NCBI GenBank assembly: GCA_031362405.1
Contig: JANLSO010000175.1
Location: 1-7,490 of the forward strand
Source of the DNA: JANLSO01 sp031362405
GTDB lineage: Bacteria; Actinomycetota; Thermoleophilia; Miltoncostaeales; Miltoncostaeaceae
Direction of reading: 5' to 3'
DNA: 7,490 nucleotides
Shown here: positions 1 through 4,808 of the stretch, in pieces
Numbering within the stretch: the stretch's first letter is position 1
Layout of the letters: each line of letters starts with the position of its first letter
Notes under the pieces: model-generated
What the model saw: only the letters and a program-made list of their open reading frames with translations
What the model was told of the DNA's origin: nothing
The model's database searches: none
Position numbers and translations under genes: made by a program

Positions 1-187
1 CATTGGCCAGCTCGCGCTGGAGTTCGGCTGCGACGACATGGGCTCGATCATGATCGAGGAGAACGTCGTCCGTGCCGCCCGCCCGGCCATCCGTCTAGAC
101 ACCGAACGCAAGATAAAAGCCAACGAAGCCACCGGCCGCCGCGCCGTGCAACGAGACACCGCCTACCGCGTCGTGCGCCGCTTCTGA
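1..187 (+). CDS. mqnC: Cyclic dehypoxanthinyl futalosine synthase, C-terminal fragment
   Basis: This is the last 61 codons of a gene that enters from the left edge (frame begins at base 2, TGA at 185-187). The visible protein starts IGQLALEFGCDDMGSIMIEE and continues NVVRAA. That block (QLAL-FG-DD-GS-MIEENVV) is the C-terminal signature I associate with MqnC, the radical SAM enzyme that cyclises dehypoxanthine futalosine in the futalosine pathway to menaquinone. The tail, with AVQRDTAYRVVRRF at the very end, also fits MqnC, whose members often end in a similar QRDT-Y segment. The related enzyme MqnE has a different motif here. The radical SAM CxxxCxxC site lies outside the window, so catalytic competence cannot be judged. 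The stop codon lies inside the left arm of an 11-bp inverted repeat (178-188 with 232-242). Confidence 0.85.
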   Translation, partial: IGQLALEFGCDDMGSIMIEENVVRAARPAIRLDTERKIKANEATGRRAVQRDTAYRVVRRF

Positions 188-242
188 CAAATCTGGTTCC
201 ACACAAGTGACATGACATCGCCGGATCGCTCGTCAGAAGCGG
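178..242. repeat. 11-bp inverted repeat over the mqnC stop codon
   Basis: CCGCTTCTGAC at 178-188 is perfectly complementary to GTCAGAAGCGG at 232-242, with 43 bp between the arms. The left arm contains the TGA of mqnC. The right arm falls in the loop of the larger 195-324 repeat, so the two pairings are interleaved: they could form a pseudoknot-like fold, or act as alternative structures in the mqnC 3' untranslated RNA. No poly-T run follows. Confidence 0.5.
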
Positions 243-324
243 TTTCCTCCATTGGTGAGGCCGCTCGGACCTCGTAAAAGACGGAAATAGCGTAGATCTC
301 GTGTCATGTCACTTGAGTGGCACC
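195..324. repeat. 130-bp inverted-repeat element (MITE-like or long hairpin)
   Basis: Bases 195-217 are the reverse complement of 302-324 with 21 of 23 positions matching (mismatches at 198/321 and 203/316). The innermost 14 bp, CAAGTGACATGACA at 204-217 and its complement at 302-315, are perfect. The arms enclose 84 bp without a plausible reading frame. The element lies between the mqnC stop and the stop of the convergent MFS gene, ending 7 bp from the latter. I see no obvious target-site duplication at the outer ends. A loop of 84 nt is long for an intrinsic terminator, so a MITE-like non-autonomous element or a structured RNA/bidirectional terminator are the main alternatives. That the repeat exists is certain; its function is not. 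Confidence 0.7.
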
Positions 325-331
325 GTTCGTT

Positions 332-1474
332 TCACCGGGTCCGTACCCGTGCGTAGGCCACGCACGCGGCACCGATCCCGGCCGCCGCGGCGACGAGGAA
401 TGCAGCGGGCGGGCCGCTCAGGGAGATCAGGGGCCCGGCGATCGCGGCGCCCACTGCGAAGCCGGCAAGGGTTCCCGCTACCGCCCATCCGAACGCCTCG
501 GTCAGGGCGTTGTCGGGCACGGTGTCGTGAACGATCTCGTAAAGGGTTCCGAAACTCGGTGCGACGGCGAGCCCCTGGAAGAAGACGGCCACCGCGAGTG
601 CGAGTGGCACGGTCGCAACCACGGTGAGAGGCAGGCACAGCAGGCCTCCGAGCAGCAGCAGAACCGGCAGCCGCCGTTCTGCGGTGGAGATCGGTCGCTT
701 GGCGAGGGCCACGCCACCGACGATGCTACCGGCGGCCCAACACGCCAAGAGGATCCCCGAGGCATCGCGGTTGCCGGCCTCGTCCATGGCCGCCGTGACC
801 CCCAGCTCGATGCCTCCGAAGACCGCGCCGGCGATCAGGGCGACGACGACGAGGGTGACAAACCGAGGGACCTTCAGGGGCGAGCTGTGAGGGGCATCGC
901 GGTCGGCGCGGGTCGGCCGGGCGATCGCGAGAAACGCGAGCGTGCCGGCCAGAAGCATCACGGCAGAGACGATTAGCGTCGTGGCGCTCGACAGGAAGAC
1001 CACGCAGACGACCACCGCGACGGGCCCGACCACGAACGCGGTTTCCAGCGCCGCCGATTCGAGTGAGTAGACGGCTGACAGTCGATCCTTGGGGATCGTC
1101 CGCGCGATCTCCGAACGCAGCACACCGGAGATCGGCGGGATCAGCAGCCCCGCGAGAACCGACAGCGTGATCAGCAGGCCGAGGTTCCATGAGTCAGCGC
1201 CCATGGCGATCGCCACGAAGGCGATGCTCGACCCAACCGCCGACAGGGCGACGACCAACGACGGACTAAACCGGTCGGCGGCGCGCCCGAGCAGCGGCTG
1301 GCCCAGCCCACCACCGAGCACCTCGGCACCGGCGACCAGGCCGGTGATGCCATAACCGCGTCCGGTGTCGCGCATGAGCAGCACCATCACCAGGCCGATC
1401 ATCGTGTGCGGCAGCCGAGCGAGAAGGCTGGCCGCGATGATGGCGGCGAGCCTTCTCGTCTCAGCGGGGTTCAC
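332..1474 (-). CDS. Major facilitator superfamily transporter
   Basis: A 380-residue, very hydrophobic protein with alternating Ala/Val/Leu/Gly-rich helices, in keeping with the 12-helix MFS fold (usual size about 380-420). The loop between helices 2 and 3 carries the family's motif A in reduced form (GRAADRF near residues 63-69, with the conserved D-R pair). A polar, basic stretch around residues 190-200 (ARPTRADRD) fits the central cytoplasmic loop between the two six-helix halves. It probably sits in the inner membrane as a proton-coupled exporter; the substrate cannot be read from the sequence. The start is GTG at 1474-1472, and its first three bases plus the next A form GTGA with the stop of the upstream rhodanese gene. 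This 4-bp overlap suggests translational coupling. It is the last gene of the minus-strand block. Confidence 0.85.
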   Translation of the reverse strand: MNPAETRRLAAIIAASLLARLPHTMIGLVMVLLMRDTGRGYGITGLVAGAEVLGGGLGQPLLGRAADRFSPSLVVALSAVGSSIAFVAIAMGADSWNLGLLITLSVLAGLLIPPISGVLRSEIARTIPKDRLSAVYSLESAALETAFVVGPVAVVVCVVFLSSATTLIVSAVMLLAGTLAFLAIARPTRADRDAPHSSPLKVPRFVTLVVVALIAGAVFGGIELGVTAAMDEAGNRDASGILLACWAAGSIVGGVALAKRPISTAERRLPVLLLLGGLLCLPLTVVATVPLALAVAVFFQGLAVAPSFGTLYEIVHDTVPDNALTEAFGWAVAGTLAGFAVGAAIAGPLISLSGPPAAFLVAAAAGIGAACVAYARVRTR

Positions 1475-1794
1475 CTCGGAGGCTCACCCTCGTACGGAAG
1501 CCCCTCGGCCGCCCACCCGATGATCCCGCCGGCGAGGTTCGTGACCTCGCCCCACGTGCCCTCGGCGTTCAGGTGGTCGGTCACCTTGGCGCTGCGCGCG
1601 CCGCTGCGGCACATAATCACCAGCGGCAGGCCCGTCGGCAACTCACCGGTGCGGGCCGTGAGCTCGCTCATGGGGATGAGCGGCACGCCCTCCACATGTG
1701 TCGAGTCGTACTCGACCTGCTCACGCACATCGACGATGGCGACCTCGCCGTTTGCCCACATGTCGTGAGCCTGGCGAGCGCTGTACTCCTTCAT
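1471..1794 (-). CDS. Single-domain rhodanese-like sulfurtransferase
   Basis: A 107-residue stand-alone rhodanese domain, the usual size of GlpE/PspE-type proteins. IVDVRE at residues 20-25 is the characteristic DVRE strand. The active-site loop is CRSGARS at 62-68, with Cys62 as the expected persulfide-forming nucleophile and the C-x-x-G-x-R pattern intact. LAGGIIGWAAEGLP at 87-100 matches the conserved C-terminal GG-x-x-W block. It probably carries sulfane sulfur in the cytoplasm; no signal peptide is visible. The ATG at 1794 is supported by a strong Shine-Dalgarno GGGGAGG (complement of 1801-1807), six bases before the start. It lies 39 bp after the zinc-ribbon gene and overlaps the MFS start by 4 bp, so these three are probably one transcript. 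The acceptor is unknown; its place downstream of lipA, a sulfur-inserting enzyme, is suggestive only. Confidence 0.92.
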   Translation of the reverse strand: MKEYSARQAHDMWANGEVAIVDVREQVEYDSTHVEGVPLIPMSELTARTGELPTGLPLVIMCRSGARSAKVTDHLNAEGTWGEVTNLAGGIIGWAAEGLPYEGEPPR

Positions 1795-1800
1795 CTACGA

Positions 1801-1807
1801 CCTCCCC
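1801..1807 (-). promoter_or_regulatory. Strong ribosome binding site for the rhodanese gene
   Basis: On the minus strand GGGGAGG precedes the ATG at 1794 by six bases. It is the clearest Shine-Dalgarno sequence in the window and contrasts with lipA, dcd and the TPR gene, which have none and appear leaderless. Confidence 0.8.
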
Positions 1808-1833
1808 GAGCCGGCAACCGGCCAAAGACGGTA

Positions 1834-2283
1834 CTAGAAGTCCATCGGTTCGATCAGATCGAGCTGGAGGGCCTCGATGATTCGCTCGATGTCGGCCTCC
1901 ATGTTCGAGCGCGAGAACGTCCGCAGTGAGACAAGGAGATCCTCGGTGCCCTCGTTGAGGACATCATCGAAGGTCTCGACCTCGCTCTGGTGAAATTCGC
2001 CGACGTGGCGCCATTCGCAGCTCGGGCAGCGACGCTCGATCCGCCACCGATCGCCCGAGCGTTCTTCCCAGGCGACGGGGTAGACGAGGTCACCCTCGCA
2101 CAGCTCGCAGGTGTGAAGCCCCCGATGGCCCGGACGCCCCGGCTCGACGCGACGCGCAGGCGTGTGCCGCTGCTCGGTCGTCGGCGTGCTGTCGTCGTCG
2201 CCGTTGGTCGGCTCGGAGAAATAAACGATCTCGATGACTCTTCCGCCCGGTAGGGAGATCTTCTTGGTTCGGTAGCCCTTCAT
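1834..2283 (-). CDS. Zinc-ribbon conserved hypothetical protein
   Basis: A 149-residue soluble protein of unknown function. Two Cys pairs, CELC at 59-62 and CPSC at 86-89, are 24 residues apart and should bind one zinc ion as a zinc ribbon. Around them are GDLVYPVAWEE (64-74) and a Trp after the second pair (W91). The C-terminal half is helical and acidic and ends in LDLIEPMDF. I recall similar proteins with this same order, ending in a -PEDF-like tail, in many actinobacteria, without an assigned function. The N-terminal 55 residues are low-complexity and polar. I chose ATG at 2283 because GGAAAGGG lies just before it; the frame is open to an ATG at 2352, but those 23 extra residues have no ribosome site and look like leader. 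It sits between lipA (146 bp upstream) and the rhodanese gene (39 bp downstream). A role in sulfur or Fe-S handling is inference from position. Confidence 0.8.
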   Translation of the reverse strand: MKGYRTKKISLPGGRVIEIVYFSEPTNGDDDSTPTTEQRHTPARRVEPGRPGHRGLHTCELCEGDLVYPVAWEERSGDRWRIERRCPSCEWRHVGEFHQSEVETFDDVLNEGTEDLLVSLRTFSRSNMEADIERIIEALQLDLIEPMDF

Positions 2284-2424
2284 GGCCCTTTCCGATCTGG
2301 CCGGACACACCATCCCTGGTGGTCGCGCATGGCCCTCGTCCGCGTGTAGCACCCCTATCGGGCCGGCGTAGCACAGACTTGAGGAGCCGGTGCGGGCAGG
2401 CGAGAAAATGCCTAAGAGCAGGAA

Positions 2425-2441
2425 CTTCCCTACGCGGGAAG
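2425..2441 (-). terminator. Possible terminator hairpin at the end of lipA
   Basis: On the minus strand CTTCCC-GCGTA-GGGAAG forms a 6-bp perfect stem with a 5-nt loop that contains the lipA TAG (2432-2430). It is followed by TTCCTGCTCTT, a pyrimidine-rich but not pure T tract. It could partly terminate lipA transcription before the zinc-ribbon gene. The rest of 2284-2424 shows no gene and no promoter I would defend. Confidence 0.4.
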
Positions 2442-3482
2442 GGCGGCCACCGCGTCGGCGACCCGATCGGCCTCGAAGGATGAGCGCACCAGGGGGCCCG
2501 CTTCGACATGTGCCAGACCCCGTCGACGTCCGAGGTCGGCAAGGGCGGGGTACTCGGCCGGGGCGTAGAAGCGGCTTACGGGCAGGTGCTCGGGTGACGG
2601 GCGCAGGTACTGGCCCGCGGTCACCAGCTCGCAGCCGACCGACGCGAGGTCGCCGAAGACCTCCGAAATCTCCTCGAGCGTCTCGCCCAAACCGACCATG
2701 ATGCCGCTCTTGGTGCGAAGGCCCGCCGCGCGGGAGCGCGCCAAAAGCTCAAGGGTCCGTCCGTAGCGGGCTCCCGGGCGCACCCGCGAATAGAGCCGGG
2801 GCACCGTCTCAGTGTTGTGGTTCAGTACATCGGGTCGCGCATCGAGGATCACATCGAGCGCGTCCCATGTGCCGCGCAGATCGGGGATCAGCACTTCGAC
2901 CTTGATGTCGGGGACCCGATCTCGCAGAGCGTGAATGGTCGCGGCGAAGTGCGCGGCACCCCCGTCGGGCATGTCGTCGCGGGCGACGGCGGTGACCACA
3001 ACGAAGCGCAGGCCCATCTGGGCTGCCGCCTCGGCGACCCGCCCGGGCTCGTCGGGGTCGGGCGGCGCGACCGGGCGGGCCGTGGCGACGTTGCAAAAGC
3101 GGCATCCGCGGGTGCAGTTGCTCCCGGCGATCATGAACGTGGCGGTTCCCCGTGACCAGCACTTGCCGATGTTGGGGCAGGCGGCCTCTTCGCACACGGT
3201 GACGAGGTCTTTGGAGCGCATCAACGCCCGTGTCTCGACAAAACCACCCGAAAGCGGGTTCTTCGCGATCACCCAGCGAGGAAGACGGCGGGTCTGCAGA
3301 AGTTGCTCGAGCTCGTCGGGTGTGACCCCGACGGTGTCGAGATCGTCCGTTGCCGCCGTGCCGACGCGGGCAGCCCCGATCATGAGGTCGGGCAGGCGGC
3401 CTTCGGCGTGCGCCGCCGCGGCGAGCTCGAGGAGGTCGGCCGTGGGGGTTGTGTCGACGGCGAAGGCGCGAGTGCAAGCCAC
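2430..3482 (-). CDS. lipA: Lipoyl synthase (radical SAM), N-terminally extended
   Basis: Inserts two sulfur atoms into the octanoyl chain on lipoyl domains of 2-oxoacid dehydrogenases and the glycine cleavage H protein. All LipA landmarks are present: the auxiliary [4Fe-4S] ligands in C97-x4-C102-x5-C108 (CEEAACPNIGKC), the radical SAM CxxxCxxC at C123, C127 and C130 (CTRGCRFC), NHNTETVPRLY at 221-231, and the C-terminal RSSF at 333-336, whose serine is the known extra auxiliary-cluster ligand. The conserved core starts near residue 66 (RRLPRW). Residues 1-65 are an Ala/Asp-rich extension not usual for LipA, and the 350-residue total is longer than the roughly 290-330 typical of the family. 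The start GTG at 3482 is favoured by a TACCCT hexamer six bases upstream (3494-3489), fitting a leaderless message; an ATG at codon 34 is the alternative. No lipB is in the window. Confidence 0.95.
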   Translation of the reverse strand: MACTRAFAVDTTPTADLLELAAAAHAEGRLPDLMIGAARVGTAATDDLDTVGVTPDELEQLLQTRRLPRWVIAKNPLSGGFVETRALMRSKDLVTVCEEAACPNIGKCWSRGTATFMIAGSNCTRGCRFCNVATARPVAPPDPDEPGRVAEAAAQMGLRFVVVTAVARDDMPDGGAAHFAATIHALRDRVPDIKVEVLIPDLRGTWDALDVILDARPDVLNHNTETVPRLYSRVRPGARYGRTLELLARSRAAGLRTKSGIMVGLGETLEEISEVFGDLASVGCELVTAGQYLRPSPEHLPVSRFYAPAEYPALADLGRRRGLAHVEAGPLVRSSFEADRVADAVAALPA

Positions 3483-3488
3483 GCTTCG

Positions 3489-3494
3489 AGGGTA
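3489..3494 (-). promoter_or_regulatory. Leaderless-type -10 element for lipA
   Basis: On the minus strand TACCCT (TANNNT) ends six bases before the GTG start of lipA. Transcription would then begin at or next to the start codon. No Shine-Dalgarno sequence is present. A CCGACC-like stretch (minus strand, 3517-3512) is a weak -35 candidate. Confidence 0.55.
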
Positions 3495-3516
3495 GCGGAT
3501 GACGGGTCGCGGTCGG

Positions 3517-3522
3517 TACGCT
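3517..3522 (+). promoter_or_regulatory. Leaderless-type -10 element for dcd
   Basis: TACGCT (TANNNT) ends seven bases before the GTG of dcd at 3530. It faces the lipA -10 across 22 bp, so the two promoters must overlap in the 47-bp divergent gap. No convincing -35 hexamer or Shine-Dalgarno sequence is seen. Confidence 0.55.
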
Positions 3523-3529
3523 CGGCGGG

Positions 3530-4096
3530 GTGGTCCTCTCCGACCGAAGCATCCGCGAGCAGATCGAATCGGGTCGTCTCGTGATCGACCCGTTCGAGCC
3601 GACGCTCGTGCAGCCGTCGTCGATCGACGTGCGCGTTTCCGCCAGTTTTCGGGTGTTCCACAACAACCGTCAACCGTTCATCGACGTGCGCCACCCGGCC
3701 CCGGATCTCACCGAGCTTGTGGAGATGACCGGCGACGAGCCGTTCATCCTTCACCCAGGTGAGTTCGTCCTCGGATCGACGCTTGAGCGCGTCGCCATTC
3801 CCGACGATCTCGTGGCACGGCTCGAAGGCAAGTCGAGTCTCGGTCGACTGGGCCTACTCATTCACAGCACCGCCGGGTACGTCGACCCCGGCTTCGCCGG
3901 CACGATCACGCTGGAGCTCTCGAACGTGGCACGATTGCCGATCACGATCTATCCCGGCATGCCGATCGGCCAGCTCTCGTTTCTCACACTTACGACGCCG
4001 GTCGAGCAGACCTACCGCGGCAAGTACCTCGACCAGTCAGGGCCGACCGCAAGCGCGTACCACCGCAACTTCGAGCCGGGCGGCTCGGCGACCTAA
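3530..4096 (+). CDS. dcd: dCTP deaminase, probably dUMP-forming
   Basis: A 188-residue trimeric-dUTPase-fold enzyme of pyrimidine deoxynucleotide metabolism. It reads as Dcd throughout: MVLSDRSIREQIESGR at the start, LVQPSSIDVR at 26-35, HPGEFVLGSTLE at 75-86, the substrate-binding KSSLGRLGL at 101-109, HSTAGYVDPGF at 112-122, and the catalytic-glutamate strand ITLELSN at 126-132 (E129). The C-terminal segment GPTASAYHRNF fits the mobile lid. From memory, the HSTAGYVDPGF block is almost the same as in Mycobacterium tuberculosis Dcd, which converts dCTP straight to dUMP, whereas the E. coli monofunctional enzyme differs here; hence dUMP-forming (inference). The GTG start places the canonical LSDRxIR motif at the N-terminus. 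The stop TAA overlaps the convergent membrane-protein gene by 4 bp. No Shine-Dalgarno sequence; expression is probably leaderless. Confidence 0.95.
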   Translation: MVLSDRSIREQIESGRLVIDPFEPTLVQPSSIDVRVSASFRVFHNNRQPFIDVRHPAPDLTELVEMTGDEPFILHPGEFVLGSTLERVAIPDDLVARLEGKSSLGRLGLLIHSTAGYVDPGFAGTITLELSNVARLPITIYPGMPIGQLSFLTLTTPVEQTYRGKYLDQSGPTASAYHRNFEPGGSAT

Positions 4097-4539
4097 CGGT
4101 GGTTGTGGCGCCGCCGCTTCCTGTCGCGGCTGCGCTGTTTCGGGCGTAGCCAGGAGTCGGCCGATGCGCCACCTGCGAGTGCGGCGGCCAGAGCGATCAG
4201 CGCAACGCTGAGGCCGGACGACATGCCATCGGGAAAGGCGTCGGGTCGGTCTGGCCCGCCGACAAGATCGACCGCCACCGTGAGGACGATGAAGCCGGCG
4301 TAAACCGCGTACCCGAACGCCCAGGCACCCGCTCCATGGAGCATTCGCCGCGCCGTCGCACGCACTCCGGCCAGAAATCCTCCGATGAAGAAACCGACCG
4401 TCACGATCGCCACGCGAAGGGGCAGGTCGCGTGGCGTGGCGACCATCAGTGCCACGCCGCAGGCAAGACCCCCCCACGCCGCGGCGATCGGATCGTTGCG
4501 CGCGGACACCCGTCGGGAGCTGGCGGTCACGGTGCCCAT
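4093..4539 (-). CDS. Small four-helix membrane protein, unknown function
   Basis: I do not recognise this 148-residue protein. It has about four membrane segments: 17-35, 40-58, 72-93 and 107-125. A short acidic/proline loop (DRPDAFPDGM) separates segments three and four. The tail at 131-148 (RPKQRSRDRKRRRHNHR) is strongly basic and should stay in the cytoplasm. The ATG at 4539 is preceded by AGGG four bases upstream. A second possible start is GTG at 4530: TAGCAT (minus strand, 4543-4538) ends seven bases before it, the same geometry as the leaderless lipA and dcd promoters, and would give 145 residues. Its TAG overlaps the dcd TAA tail to tail. It is divergent from tatA across 68 bp. That a gene is here is likely; function is unknown. 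Confidence 0.7.
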   Translation of the reverse strand: MGTVTASSRRVSARNDPIAAAWGGLACGVALMVATPRDLPLRVAIVTVGFFIGGFLAGVRATARRMLHGAGAWAFGYAVYAGFIVLTVAVDLVGGPDRPDAFPDGMSSGLSVALIALAAALAGGASADSWLRPKQRSRDRKRRRHNHR

Positions 4540-4543
4540 GCTA
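4538..4543 (-). promoter_or_regulatory. Candidate -10 element of the small membrane-protein gene
   Basis: TAGCAT on the minus strand overlaps the annotated ATG (4539-4537) and lies seven bases upstream of an in-frame GTG (4530). If it is the true -10, the ATG is not transcribed and translation starts at the GTG. Confidence 0.4.
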
Positions 4544-4547
4544 CCCT
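4542..4547 (+). promoter_or_regulatory. Candidate -10 element for tatA
   Basis: TACCCT on the plus strand overlaps by two bases the opposing TAGCAT. It would give tatA a leader of about 54 nt carrying the AAGAGGA ribosome site at 4596-4602. A 12-bp self-complementary GGCCGGCCGGCC lies at 4553-4564, just downstream. There is no clear -35. Confidence 0.35.
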
Positions 4548-4607
4548 GAGCGGGCCGGCCGGCCGCGCGCACACCTGCCGCGGTGCCCTCACAGCAAGAG
4601 GATCCAC

Positions 4608-4808
4608 GTGGACTTCTCACCCATTCAGATCGGCATCGTCCTTCTGATCGTTCTGCTGGTCTTCGGTGCCAAGCGGCTCCCTGAGATTGGTCGCAGCCTG
4701 GGCTCGAGCGCACGCGAGTTCAAGCACGGCATCACCGGTGGCGACGACGAGCCCAAGCCGCCGTCGACCCCGAGCGGCACCGCCGCACGCCACGACGAGA
4801 ACACCTGA
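4608..4808 (+). CDS. tatA: Sec-independent translocase protein TatA/TatE type
   Basis: A 66-residue Tat component that helps form the channel for folded proteins in the cytoplasmic membrane. Residues 5-19 (PIQIGIVLLIVLLVF) are the single N-terminal membrane helix. The hinge and amphipathic helix read FGAKRLPEIGRSLGSSAREFK at 19-39, with the conserved FG (19-20), LPE (24-26) and a late F-K pair. The C-terminal tail is acidic, proline-rich and disordered, as usual for TatA. The GTG start is chosen because AAGAGGA ends five bases upstream (4596-4602) and the protein then has the normal TatA length; the frame stays open to 4431, but that part has no helix and overlaps the opposite gene. TatB is not excluded from sequence alone, but TatB usually has a longer helix and tail. 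No tatC or tatB lies in the window. Confidence 0.92.
   Translation: MDFSPIQIGIVLLIVLLVFGAKRLPEIGRSLGSSAREFKHGITGGDDEPKPPSTPSGTAARHDENT

Noticed and set aside
257..273. Small hairpin GAGG...CCTC inside the inverted-repeat element
   Set aside because: Only four contiguous pairs with mismatches above; too weak to report as a feature.
195..324. Reading the inverted repeat as a standard Rho-independent terminator
   Set aside because: The loop would be 84 nt and no T tract follows either arm, so I list it as a repeat of unknown role.
317..976. Plus-strand open frame of 219 codons opposite the MFS gene
   Set aside because: It is Gly/Arg/Asp-rich low complexity, antisense to clear membrane helices, with no ribosome site.
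2809..3666. Minus-strand open frame of 285 codons over lipA and dcd
   Set aside because: It overlaps lipA in another frame and runs into dcd antisense. Its sequence is Arg/His/Pro-rich shadow coding with no motif.
4553..4564. GGCCGGCCGGCC palindrome in the tatA upstream region as an operator
   Set aside because: Such short GC repeats arise easily in DNA of this composition; there is no second copy or spacing to support regulator binding.
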